Source of the DNA: DAOTUL01 sp034437435
GTDB lineage: Bacteria; Chloroflexota; Anaerolineae; Aggregatilineales; Phototrophicaceae
NCBI GenBank assembly: GCA_964417785.1
Contig: CAYQJO010000018.1
Location: 1 to 31,523, forward strand
Direction: 5' to 3'
Length of the DNA: 31,523 bases
Within the stretch, counting starts at the first letter, position 1; every line of letters starts with the position of its first letter. The notes under the pieces are model-generated. The model saw nothing but the letters and a program-made list of their open reading frames with translations. It was not told the DNA's origin and ran no database searches. Below, one piece after another: positions 24,526-31,523 of the stretch. Made by a program: the position numbers and the translations under genes.

Positions 24526-24595
24526 GCGATATGGACAAACGTTCACCGGTTTTTTAGCTCATACATCTTCATCATTAAGCTGCAAAGGATCAAAC

Positions 24596-26140
24596 ATGCC
24601 GAGAGTTCTTATTAGTGTCTACGACAAAACAGGAATCACAGAATTTGCCGCCGCCCTCGTTGAACTCGGCTGGGACATCGTTGCCAGCGGTGGCACGGGA
24701 AAAGCGCTTGAAGATGCCGGTTTACCTGTAACGCCGGTCGAGCAGCTTACGCAGGTACCAGAAATGCTCGGTGGGCGGGTGAAAACCCTGCACCCGGCCA
24801 TCCACGCCGGTATCCTGGCCCGCAACACCGAGGCCGACATGCAAGACCTGACCCGTCTCGGCTATGCACCCATTAAACTGGTCATCTGCAACCTGTATCC
24901 TTTTCAGGAGACCATCAGCAAAGTCAAAGCCACACTGCAAGATGCCATCGAACACATCGACATTGGCGGCGTTACCCTGGTCCGGGCAGCGGCCAAGAAT
25001 TTCTTCAACACGGGTGTAGTGGTCGATCCAGAGGACTACAACCGGGTGCTGGCATCGCTCAAGGGCAACGGCGAGATCGAACTGGCCCTGCGACGCGATC
25101 TGGCGGTCAAGGCATTTGCATATACCCGCGACTACGACACAGCCATCCATGCCTATCTGTCACGCGGATCGACCACCAGCATGCCGGCTGTTGTGGACGA
25201 ACTGCCATCACAGCTTTCGCTCGGTGTGCGCAAAGTTGAAAGCCTGCGCTACGGTGAGAACCCTCACCAGGAGGCCGCTTATTACAGCCGTCAGGCGACC
25301 GATGGCCCACTCGGCGGTGTGCTGCTGAGCGGCAAACAATTGTCCTATAACAACATCCTCGATATAGACGCGGCGTGGCGGGCGACGAGCAGCTACAGCG
25401 ATCCAACTGTCGTCATCGTCAAGCATCTGACCCCCACCGGCATCGCCAGCGCCGATACCATCACCGCCGCCTATCCCGCTGCGCTGGCTTCTGATCCGGT
25501 CTCAGCATTTGGTGGCGTGATCGCGGTCAACCGCACTATCGACACCGATTTCGTAGACGCGCTCGGCAGTCTGTTCATCGAAGCCATCGCCGCACCCAAC
25601 TTCAGCGAGGAAGCCCAGGAAATCCTGGCGAAGAAGCGCAAAAACTGCCGCCTGCTCCGGCTGACCGTGCCGCACGACGGCTCGGAGCTTGAAGTCCGCA
25701 GCATTCATCGCGGCATCCTCATCCAGCGCCCGGATATGGGCGATCCCGAAGGCACCACGCTGCGCACCGTCAGCGAGCGTGCACCCTCCCCGGACGAGTT
25801 ACAGGCGCTTCACTTCGCCTGGAAAGCGGTTCAGCATGTAAAATCCAACGCGATTGTGCTGGCCGTGCCGGGTGCAACCGTCGGGATCGGTGGCGGACTG
25901 CCCAGCCGAGTTGATGCGGCCAAACTCGCGGTCGAGAAAGCCGGTAAGCGTGCGAAAGGATCGGTGATGGCGTCGGACGCTTTCTTCCCCTTCGCAGATG
26001 GCGTAGGAGTCGCTGCTGCTGCCAGCGTAACCGCCATCATCCAACCGGGCGGTTCCATCCGCGACCAGGAAGTAATCGACGCAGCCAACAAGGCCGGCAT
26101 CGCCATGGTCGTCACCGGCACCCGCCATTTCCGCCATTAG
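24596..26140 (+). CDS. purH: Bifunctional AICAR formyltransferase / IMP cyclohydrolase
   Basis: A 514-residue enzyme for the last two steps of IMP synthesis. The cyclohydrolase part (about 1-190) shows ISVYDKTGI, SGGTGKAL (31-38), GGRVKTLHPAIHAGIL (59-74) and CNLYPF. The formyltransferase part has RYGENPHQ (218-225), the catalytic KH pair at K276-H277, SDPVSAFGG and the C-terminal TGTRHFRH. The usual bacterial KHxNPCG is KHLTPTG here; the human enzyme has KHVSPAG, so the change need not hurt activity. AAAGGA lies 6 bases before the ATG. It is divergent from ndh over a 148-base gap containing two dyads. Confidence 0.97.
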   Translation: MPRVLISVYDKTGITEFAAALVELGWDIVASGGTGKALEDAGLPVTPVEQLTQVPEMLGGRVKTLHPAIHAGILARNTEADMQDLTRLGYAPIKLVICNLYPFQETISKVKATLQDAIEHIDIGGVTLVRAAAKNFFNTGVVVDPEDYNRVLASLKGNGEIELALRRDLAVKAFAYTRDYDTAIHAYLSRGSTTSMPAVVDELPSQLSLGVRKVESLRYGENPHQEAAYYSRQATDGPLGGVLLSGKQLSYNNILDIDAAWRATSSYSDPTVVIVKHLTPTGIASADTITAAYPAALASDPVSAFGGVIAVNRTIDTDFVDALGSLFIEAIAAPNFSEEAQEILAKKRKNCRLLRLTVPHDGSELEVRSIHRGILIQRPDMGDPEGTTLRTVSERAPSPDELQALHFAWKAVQHVKSNAIVLAVPGATVGIGGGLPSRVDAAKLAVEKAGKRAKGSVMASDAFFPFADGVGVAAAASVTAIIQPGGSIRDQEVIDAANKAGIAMVVTGTRHFRH

Positions 26141-26169
26141 ATTCTTAGGGGCGTAGTTTTAGAAAAGTC

Positions 26170-26198
26170 TTGCCAGACCGGCACGACTTCTGTATAAT
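26170..26198 (+). promoter_or_regulatory. Promoter of tRNA-Thr
   Basis: TTGCCA (26170-26175), a 17-base spacer and a perfect TATAAT (26193-26198). The start of transcription should be near 26205, about 8 bases before the mature tRNA 5' end. Confidence 0.85.
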
Positions 26199-26212
26199 GC
26201 GAGCATCACATT

Positions 26213-26285
26213 GCCACCGTAGCTCAGCTGGCAGAGCATACGCTTCGTAAGCGTGAGGTCATGGGTTCGAATCCCATTGGTGGCT
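26213..26285 (+). tRNA. tRNA-Thr (anticodon CGU)
   Basis: A 73-base cloverleaf: acceptor GCCACCG pairs with TGGTGGC (one G-U), D stem GCTC/GAGC, anticodon stem TACGC/GCGTG with loop TTCGTAA, 5-base variable loop, T stem ATGGG/CCCAT with loop TTCGAAT. The anticodon CGT (26246-26248) reads ACG, threonine. CCA is not encoded. It has its own promoter and terminator between purH and the uridine kinase gene. Confidence 0.96.
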
Positions 26286-26289
26286 AACT

Positions 26290-26318
26290 TGCCCGCATAA
26301 CAGCGGGCATTGTTTTTT
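26290..26318 (+). terminator. Intrinsic terminator of tRNA-Thr
   Basis: TGCCCGC and GCGGGCA form a 7-bp stem around ATAACA, followed by TTGTTTTTT. It starts 5 bases after the tRNA and ends 18 bases before the uridine kinase ATG, so that gene must have some read-through or an unseen promoter. Confidence 0.85.
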
Positions 26319-26336
26319 CTGACCAAGGAGCACTTC

Positions 26337-26978
26337 ATGAGCGCAGACGGCCCGTCGCATCCCATTACCCTTGCCGTCGCCGGTGGCACTGGTTCCGGAA
26401 AAACGACGATCTCCAACGCCCTTCTGGAGCGCATCGGTCACAACCGGATCGCTTATGTCCCCCAGGATGCTTATTACAAAGACCTGAGTCATCTACCGCC
26501 CGCACAGCGAGCTACCATCAATTTCGATCATCCGAACGCACTTGATACTGCGCTGCTCACCGATCACATCCGCCAGCTTCAGCAGTGGCAGCATGCCGAA
26601 ATACCGATTTATGACTTCACCCGGCACCAACGCACAACGGCCACACAACCGATGAAACCGCAGCCGATCATTCTGGTTGAAGGCATCCTGATTCTGGCCG
26701 AAAGCAATCTGCGCGATCTGTTTGACATCAAGATTTTTGTGGATACCGATGCCGACCTGCGCTTCATCCGCCGCCTAAAGCGTGACATTGCCGAACGAGG
26801 ACGCACCATGGAGTCGGTCATCAATCAGTATTTGATGACGGTGCGCCCCATGCACCAGGAGTTTGTTGAGCCGAGCCGCCGCTATGCCGATGTCATCATC
26901 CCCGAAGGCGGATTCAACACCGTTGCTATTGATATGGTCGCCGACCGCATTCGAAGCATGTTGGTCGGGGGGGATTGA
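26337..26978 (+). CDS. udk: Uridine kinase
   Basis: A 213-residue P-loop kinase that phosphorylates uridine and cytidine in pyrimidine salvage. The phosphate loop is GGTGSGKTT (16-24). The family signatures PQDAYYKD, NFDHPNALD, IPIYDFTRHQR, ILVEGILIL and RRLKRD are all present in order. Length is typical. The ATG at 26337 has AAGGAG 6 bases upstream; the frame is open to 26310, but that part lies in the tRNA terminator. The stop overlaps the -35 box of the next promoter. Confidence 0.96.
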   Translation: MSADGPSHPITLAVAGGTGSGKTTISNALLERIGHNRIAYVPQDAYYKDLSHLPPAQRATINFDHPNALDTALLTDHIRQLQQWQHAEIPIYDFTRHQRTTATQPMKPQPIILVEGILILAESNLRDLFDIKIFVDTDADLRFIRRLKRDIAERGRTMESVINQYLMTVRPMHQEFVEPSRRYADVIIPEGGFNTVAIDMVADRIRSMLVGGD

Positions 26979-27004
26979 CGCTCGCTTTTTGCGCATGCTA
27001 TACT
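26975..27004 (+). promoter_or_regulatory. Promoter of the methyltransferase-valS genes
   Basis: TTGACG (26975-26980), an 18-base spacer and TATACT (26999-27004). The -35 box covers the udk stop codon. Transcription should start near 27011, giving a leader of about 60 bases. Confidence 0.65.
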
Positions 27005-27009
27005 CGCCG

Positions 27010-27053
27010 CGAGAGTTTTCCCTCTCGTCCTCCCGGACGGGAGGGATTTTCTT
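27010..27053 (+). promoter_or_regulatory. Structured leader: two tandem hairpins, the second followed by a T-rich run
   Basis: Hairpin 1 is CGAGAG/CTCTCG (27010-27015 with 27022-27027). Hairpin 2 is CCTCCC/GGGAGG (27029-27034 with 27039-27044), followed by GGATTTTCTT. Together they may end udk transcription or act as an attenuator for the downstream methyltransferase and valS. Confidence 0.45.
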
Positions 27054-27070
27054 GAGAAGGCTAGGTGTTT

Positions 27071-27856
27071 ATGACATCCATTGCGATCAGCAATGACACA
27101 TCAGCATTTTACGATGCTATCGCGGAATACTACCGCTACTTCTATCGAGATTGGGAAATTCAGTTAGAGCGCGAAGGTCTCAGCCTGCGGGCCATCTTCC
27201 GGCGCAAGGGCGTCGAGCGCGTCCTCGATGCCTCTTGCGGTGCCGGGACTCAGGCCGTCTCGCTCGCCAATCTCGGCTTTGAGGTCGTGGCTGCCGATCC
27301 CAGCGCCGGTATGCTGCGCAAAGCTCAGGAAACCGCCGAACGATTTGACGTTACCGAACGCCTTTCTTTTGTCGCCAGCGACTTTTTAAGCCTGCCACAA
27401 CATGTCGAAGGTCCGTTCGACGCGATTGTCAGCAAGGGCAACGCCCTTCCGCATCTGCTGCTCGATTCCGAAATCGAGACTGCCATCGGCATTTTCTTCG
27501 ATCTTTTACGTCCGGGCGGCATGCTGGTGATCGGGATGCGTGATTTTGGTCCCTTCATGGAGGAGCGTCCCCGCTTCATCCCCGGTTTTCTGAACAGCGA
27601 TGACGATGCCTCCGAATTCATCACCTTCGATGTCTGGGAATGGGAGGAAGGGCCGCCGGTCATCGCCACACAGAACCTCTACATTGTCACCGGAAAAGAC
27701 GATGATTACCGCGCCATCAAGCGACAGGTCACCTATCGACCACTCTCAACCGATGAAGTCAAGGTGGTCCTGCTCGAAGTTGGCTTTGAAGAACCGACCG
27801 ACCAGGCCGACCGCACCGAACGGGTGCTGGTGGCACGTAAACCACTAGGTGCATAA
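27071..27856 (+). CDS. Class I SAM-dependent methyltransferase
   Basis: A 261-residue Rossmann-fold methyltransferase. Motif I is VLDASCGAGTQ (51-61), the acidic ribose-binding residue is in VVAADPS (72-78), and LLRPGGMLVIGMRD follows as the post-II/III strand. The N-terminal YDAIAEYYRYFYRDW helix recalls glycine/sarcosine N-methyltransferase-like enzymes, but the substrate is not readable. ATG 27071 was preferred; a GTG at 27065 is possible. Only weak Shine-Dalgarno elements (AAGG 10 bases and AGGT 4 bases upstream) are present, within a structured leader. valS starts 4 bases after its stop, so the two are co-transcribed. Confidence 0.88.
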   Translation: MTSIAISNDTSAFYDAIAEYYRYFYRDWEIQLEREGLSLRAIFRRKGVERVLDASCGAGTQAVSLANLGFEVVAADPSAGMLRKAQETAERFDVTERLSFVASDFLSLPQHVEGPFDAIVSKGNALPHLLLDSEIETAIGIFFDLLRPGGMLVIGMRDFGPFMEERPRFIPGFLNSDDDASEFITFDVWEWEEGPPVIATQNLYIVTGKDDDYRAIKRQVTYRPLSTDEVKVVLLEVGFEEPTDQADRTERVLVARKPLGA

Positions 27857-27860
27857 GCTC

Positions 27861-30470
27861 ATGTCCACAGAAATGCCCAAAAACTTTGACTTCGCTGAGG
27901 CCGAAGGCCGCCTCTATGAGTGGTGGGAGGAAAACGGCTGGTTCAAACCAGAGGTCGCTCCCCCAAACGCTGAACCCTTCACCATCAGCATGCCGCCGCC
28001 CAACGTCACTGGTGCGCTCCATGTCGGCCACGCACTGTTTACCACTATCGAAGACCTGATGATCCGCTACGAGCGGATGCGCGGCAAAGCCGCTCTATGG
28101 GTTCCCGGCACTGACCACGCCGGAATCGCCACCCAGCTTCAGGTTGAGAAGATGCTGCTGGACGAAGGCACCAGCCGTGAGGAAATCGGGCGCGATGCCT
28201 TCCTGGACCGCACCTGGCAGTGGAAAAACCAGTATGGTGGTCGTATCCAGCAGCAGTTGCGCCGTCTAGGGACAAGCTGCGATTGGTCCCGCGAGCGCTT
28301 CACCCTGGACGAGGGCCTATCGAACGCCGTCCAGGAGGTGTTCATCCAGCTTTACCAGCAGGGTCTGATCTATCGTGGGCCGCGTCTGGTTAACTGGTCA
28401 CCAGGACTGCAAACCGCCGTCTCCGATCTGGAAGTTGAGCGCGAAGAAGAGGACGGCAAGCTGTACTACTTCAACTACCCGGTTGAAGGCGATCAACAGA
28501 TTCCAGTCGCAACCACCCGCCCGGAGACCATACTCGGCGATACAGCGGTCTGCGTCCATCCAGAAGACGAACGCTACCAGCACCTCATCGGTAAAAAAGC
28601 ACGGGTCCCCATGCTCGACCGCGAGATTCCCATCATCGCCGATGAGTATGTGGACCGGGAGTTTGGTACCGGCGCACTCAAGATCACACCCGGCCATGAC
28701 TTCAACGACTACGAAATCGGCCAGCTCCACGATCTGCCCATCATCAATGTGATGACGCGCAAAGCCACCATGAACGAAAACGCTGGCGCTTATGCCGGAA
28801 TGGACCGTTTCGCCTGCCGCAAGCAACTTTGGGCCGATATGCAAGCGGCTGGCATGACGATCAAAGTCCAGGACCATCGCCATGTGGTCCCGCGCAGTCA
28901 GCGCGGCGGCGAGGTGGTCGAACCGCTGGTCAGTACGCAGTGGTTTCTCAAAATTCAGCCATTGGCGGACAAAGCCATGAACGCGGTTCGTAATGGCGAT
29001 ATCACCATCGTGCCAGAACGCTTCGAGAAAATTTATTTCCGCTGGCTCGAAAACATCCAGGACTGGTGTATCAGCCGGCAACTCTGGTGGGGGCATCGCA
29101 TCCCGGCGTGGTATCGCGGTGACGAGGTTTATGTAGGCCGCGAAGCGCCGGATGGTGACGATTGGCAAGAAGAAACCGACGTGCTGGATACCTGGTTCAG
29201 CAGCGGACTCTGGCCCTTCAGCACATTGGGCTGGCCGGAAAGCACCCCCGATTTTCAGCGCTTCTATCCGACTCAGGTGATGGAAACGGGCTACGATATT
29301 ATCTTCTTCTGGGTGGCCCGCATGATTATGCTCGGCCTCTGGTTTACCGATAAGGCACCATTCCATACCGTCTATCTGCACGGACTTGTCCGCGATGCGC
29401 AGGGACGCAAGATCAGCAAGACGCTGGGCAACACCATCGACCCGATTGAGTTGATCGATGAGTACGGTGCGGACCCGCTGCGTTTCACGCTGGTCACCAG
29501 CGGCACACCCGGTAACGACGTCAATCTGGACCCAAACCGTGTCAAAGGTGAATTCCACTTCGTCAACAAGGTGTGGCAGATGGCAAGTTTCACCATCAGC
29601 AATCTGGATGGCAAACTCGAAACGGGCGTGCCGGACGAAGACGAAGTCGATCTCCCGTCACGCTGGGTGCTGAGCCGCCTGAACCGCCTGATCGGCTCAG
29701 TGCAGCGCCTGTTCGAAAGCTACCAGTACGGCGAAGCCGGTCGCCAGATTCGGTCATTCCTGTGGGATGAGGTGGCGGACTGGTACATTGAAGCCAGTAA
29801 GCACCATCTCTACGGCGACGATGCACAAAAGCGGCAGATGACGCAGCGCATTCTGGTGCATGTACTGGATACATCGCTCAAACTGCTGCATCCATTTATG
29901 CCCTTCGCCACCGAGGAAATCTGGGGCTATCTTCCGCATGAAGGCGAAGCGCTGATTATCGCCCGCTGGCCGGAGGTGGACGAGCGCTTCATCGACAACG
30001 ATGCCGAGAGCCAGATGGGTATCTTCATGGAACTCATTCGTGGCATTCGCGCCACACGGACCGAGTACAATGTGGACCCTGGACGCAAGATTCAAATGCT
30101 GGTGTCACCGGGCAGCTTTGGCTCTCCGCTTGAGACCTACAGCTATCTATTCGGGCGACTCTGCAACGCACCGGAGGTGTCGATTGTCAACGGGGGCATC
30201 CCGGAACAGGCGGCCTCGGTCGTAGTCAGCGATGTGACCGTCTACCTGCCGCTGGCCGGTATGGTCGATATTGCGGCGGAGTGCGAACGGTTGAGCAAAG
30301 AACTGGATAAACTGGCCGGTCAGATCAAGAAAACAGCGGGGATGCTGGGCAACGAAAACTTCGTGAACCGGGCCAATCCGGATGTTGTTCAGCGCGAACG
30401 CGACCGTCTGGCCGAGCTTGAGGCTACATCGGCACAGATCGAGGGTAGGCTGGCGGACCTCTGTGGGTGA
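27861..30470 (+). CDS. valS: Valyl-tRNA synthetase
   Basis: An 869-residue class I synthetase that charges tRNA-Val and edits threonine. The HIGH signature is HVGH (54-57) after PPPNVTG; the KMSKS equivalent is KISKT (517-521). The editing domain shows TRPETILGDTAV and GALKITPGHDFND, the catalytic core WWGHRIPAWY and DTWFSSGLWPFS. Residues from about 800 form the ValRS C-terminal coiled-coil arm. The start at 27861 was preferred over GTG 27849, which overlaps the methyltransferase; AGGTG lies 9 bases upstream. It ends 2 bases from a convergent HEAT-repeat gene. Confidence 0.97.
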   Translation: MSTEMPKNFDFAEAEGRLYEWWEENGWFKPEVAPPNAEPFTISMPPPNVTGALHVGHALFTTIEDLMIRYERMRGKAALWVPGTDHAGIATQLQVEKMLLDEGTSREEIGRDAFLDRTWQWKNQYGGRIQQQLRRLGTSCDWSRERFTLDEGLSNAVQEVFIQLYQQGLIYRGPRLVNWSPGLQTAVSDLEVEREEEDGKLYYFNYPVEGDQQIPVATTRPETILGDTAVCVHPEDERYQHLIGKKARVPMLDREIPIIADEYVDREFGTGALKITPGHDFNDYEIGQLHDLPIINVMTRKATMNENAGAYAGMDRFACRKQLWADMQAAGMTIKVQDHRHVVPRSQRGGEVVEPLVSTQWFLKIQPLADKAMNAVRNGDITIVPERFEKIYFRWLENIQDWCISRQLWWGHRIPAWYRGDEVYVGREAPDGDDWQEETDVLDTWFSSGLWPFSTLGWPESTPDFQRFYPTQVMETGYDIIFFWVARMIMLGLWFTDKAPFHTVYLHGLVRDAQGRKISKTLGNTIDPIELIDEYGADPLRFTLVTSGTPGNDVNLDPNRVKGEFHFVNKVWQMASFTISNLDGKLETGVPDEDEVDLPSRWVLSRLNRLIGSVQRLFESYQYGEAGRQIRSFLWDEVADWYIEASKHHLYGDDAQKRQMTQRILVHVLDTSLKLLHPFMPFATEEIWGYLPHEGEALIIARWPEVDERFIDNDAESQMGIFMELIRGIRATRTEYNVDPGRKIQMLVSPGSFGSPLETYSYLFGRLCNAPEVSIVNGGIPEQAASVVVSDVTVYLPLAGMVDIAAECERLSKELDKLAGQIKKTAGMLGNENFVNRANPDVVQRERDRLAELEATSAQIEGRLADLCG

Positions 30471-30472
30471 TC

Positions 30473-30691
30473 TCAATCCTGCTCGGCGTTTTTGACAAAA
30501 ATTGTGCGTCCAGCGGACTGGGCAGCCTTGCGAACTTCTGGTTCATCGTCGTTGAGATAGACCGTATGCAGCGGCTCCAGCGCATCAGCATCGGCCAGGA
30601 GTTCCAGTTCACGAATTGCCGCCAGGCGCACTTCAGCACGTTTGTCTTTCAGTCGTGCGATATGATACGCTACAACCTTTTTGATAGACAT
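30473..30691 (-). CDS. HEAT-repeat mini-protein
   Basis: A 72-residue, highly charged helical protein. Two HEAT-type units are visible: about 16-45 (KRAEVRLAAIRELELLAD then DALEPL) and about 49-70 (EPEVRKAAQSAGRTI). Such repeats form protein-binding solenoids; two units are too few for a full scaffold, so it may cap or bind a partner. The start at 30691 has only a weak GGG element upstream. A TATAAT lies on the same strand at 30730-30725. It is convergent with valS (2-base gap) and divergent from the next gene. Confidence 0.75.
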   Translation of the reverse strand: MSIKKVVAYHIARLKDKRAEVRLAAIRELELLADADALEPLHTVYLNDDEPEVRKAAQSAGRTIFVKNAEQD

Positions 30692-30710
30692 TTTATTACC
30701 CGTTTATTAT
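30681..30710 (+). promoter_or_regulatory. Candidate promoter of the nucleotidyltransferase-like gene
   Basis: TTGATA (30681-30686), an 18-base spacer and TATTAT (30705-30710), about 50 bases before the likely start. The opposite strand has TATAAT at 30730-30725 for the HEAT gene, so the two promoters overlap. Confidence 0.5.
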
Positions 30711-30759
30711 CATCTCCCGCTACGATTATACCGTAAGCGGCCATAACAGGGGAAGGATT

Positions 30760-31523
30760 TTGGTCGATCATGCTGTTATTCTAGCCATCGGCAGCCAGCA
30801 TCACACCAGCCGCATCATCGGTTCGCGTGCGCACGCCATGCTGCCCGCACTGGGCAAGCCGCTGGTTGTACGCATTATGACTCGATTGTACCGCGCCGGG
30901 ATCAAGCGCTACACGGTCATTGTCGGCGAAAACGAAGGCGAAGTCGCTGCTTATCTCAACACACAGTGGATGCCCGACGTCGAGATTGAGTTGGTGTTTA
31001 GAATCGCACCGGAGAGTATGCTCAGTGTGCTTCAGGGCATCGCACAGAAACACCATCGGCCATTTCTCCTGAGCAATTATAACTGCTTCACGCATTCCCG
31101 CTTCCCGGAATCGATGGTACGCCTGCACCGCGAGAACCCCGACCATCTGATCCTTGCATCAGCCCGTAAGACGTTGTCCACATCCACATCCAACCGCTAC
31201 GCTGTCCTCAACGGCGATCATGTCACAAACATGACCACACAATCCGGCGACCATATCCTGACCGATGTCTATATTTACGGTCATGAAGCCATCCGGCACC
31301 TGATCGCTCTACCAGTAAGCAATACCGGCCCCTTGATCGACATTGCCCAATACACGCTCCAATCCGGTGCAGCGGGGATGCTGGCACGGGCGGCGTGGTC
31401 ACTTCAGATTGAAGACGACCGTGATCTGGTAACGTTAAACAAACATCTGCTGGACGAAGGGACAGACGCCAATATCCTGACAGAAATCCCACAGACTGTC
31501 CAGATTATCCCGCCTGTCCGCAT
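30760..31523 (+). CDS. Nucleotidyltransferase-like (sugar-phosphate type) protein, partial, motifs degraded
   Basis: About 254 residues run off the window end. The overall pattern is that of the NTP_transferase family that makes nucleotide sugars: VDHAVILAIGS at the start, AMLPALGKPLVVRIMTRLYRAGI, then YTVIVGENEGEVAAYL. The hallmark residues are altered. The usual GxGTRL is SQHHTSR, the Lys of the PKxML motif is replaced (SRAHAMLP), and the metal-binding Asp after FLL is absent (SNYNCF). The protein may be a non-catalytic relative or have changed chemistry. The likely start is TTG at 30760, with GGGGA 6 bases upstream; no in-frame ATG occurs before the core. Confidence 0.65.
   Translation, partial: MVDHAVILAIGSQHHTSRIIGSRAHAMLPALGKPLVVRIMTRLYRAGIKRYTVIVGENEGEVAAYLNTQWMPDVEIELVFRIAPESMLSVLQGIAQKHHRPFLLSNYNCFTHSRFPESMVRLHRENPDHLILASARKTLSTSTSNRYAVLNGDHVTNMTTQSGDHILTDVYIYGHEAIRHLIALPVSNTGPLIDIAQYTLQSGAAGMLARAAWSLQIEDDRDLVTLNKHLLDEGTDANILTEIPQTVQIIPPVR

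Noticed and set aside
26310..26336. Extended start of uridine kinase at 26310
   Set aside because: It falls in the T run of the tRNA terminator; AAGGAG supports the ATG at 26337.
28398..29558. 386-codon minus-strand frame inside valS
   Set aside because: Antisense shadow of a GC-rich gene; no domain signature.
1..31523. CRISPR arrays, insertion sequences, phage or plasmid genes, rRNA
   Set aside because: No regularly spaced repeats, transposase-like or integrase-like proteins, or rRNA-like stretches were seen anywhere in the window.

Overview
The window reads as a chromosomal segment of a Chloroflexota bacterium, most likely an Anaerolineae-type lineage. This is inference from gene content and style: mid-50s GC by eye, densely packed short operons, frequent TTG starts with good Shine-Dalgarno sequences, a dispersed complex I cluster, and a carbamoyltransferase/DUF5989 cassette. 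No 16S or marker search was possible. No CRISPR array, insertion sequence, prophage or plasmid gene was seen. Almost all sequence is coding, and no gene-free stretch exceeds 300 bases.

Layout. 1-1165 (minus): a photolyase/cryptochrome split into two genes, with the FAD domain encoded before the alpha/beta antenna-type domain and preceded by a tiny DUF2256 zinc-ribbon gene; all junctions overlap. 1183-6522 (minus): an aldehyde dehydrogenase, iscX, and nuoB-nuoCD-nuoI, which is exactly the Q-module of complex I, closed by a terminator. NuoB and NuoI carry the same unusual Lys/Arg/Ala-rich C-terminal tail. 6538-9363: thrB and thrC diverge from a 42-base gap, and a Nudix hydrolase follows thrC. 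9415-16305 (plus): an FHA protein, a Clp_N-domain kinase-like protein, a secreted S41 peptidase-like protein, a STAS anti-sigma-antagonist-like protein and the glycogen debranching enzyme GlgX, ending at a perfect 11-bp terminator hairpin shared with the convergent gpmI.

17933-20516 (plus): rarA from a near-leaderless promoter, then overlapping acetoacetate-decarboxylase-like and short-chain dehydrogenase genes. 20559-23131 (plus): a NodU/CmcH-type carbamoyltransferase surrounded by three small membrane proteins. 23128-24447 (minus): a type II NADH dehydrogenase with a Rex-like operator just upstream. 24596-30470 (plus): purH, tRNA-Thr(CGU) with its own promoter and terminator, uridine kinase, a methyltransferase with a structured leader, and valS. 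30473-31523: a HEAT-repeat mini-protein and a truncated nucleotidyltransferase-like gene whose catalytic motifs look degraded.

The best candidates for undescribed biology are the FHA/Clp_N-kinase pair, the inverted split photolyase operon, the shared NuoB/NuoI tail, and the carbamoyltransferase/mini-membrane-protein cassette. The Rex-like site is the most readily testable regulatory prediction. All functional calls are by eye from motifs and were not checked against a database.
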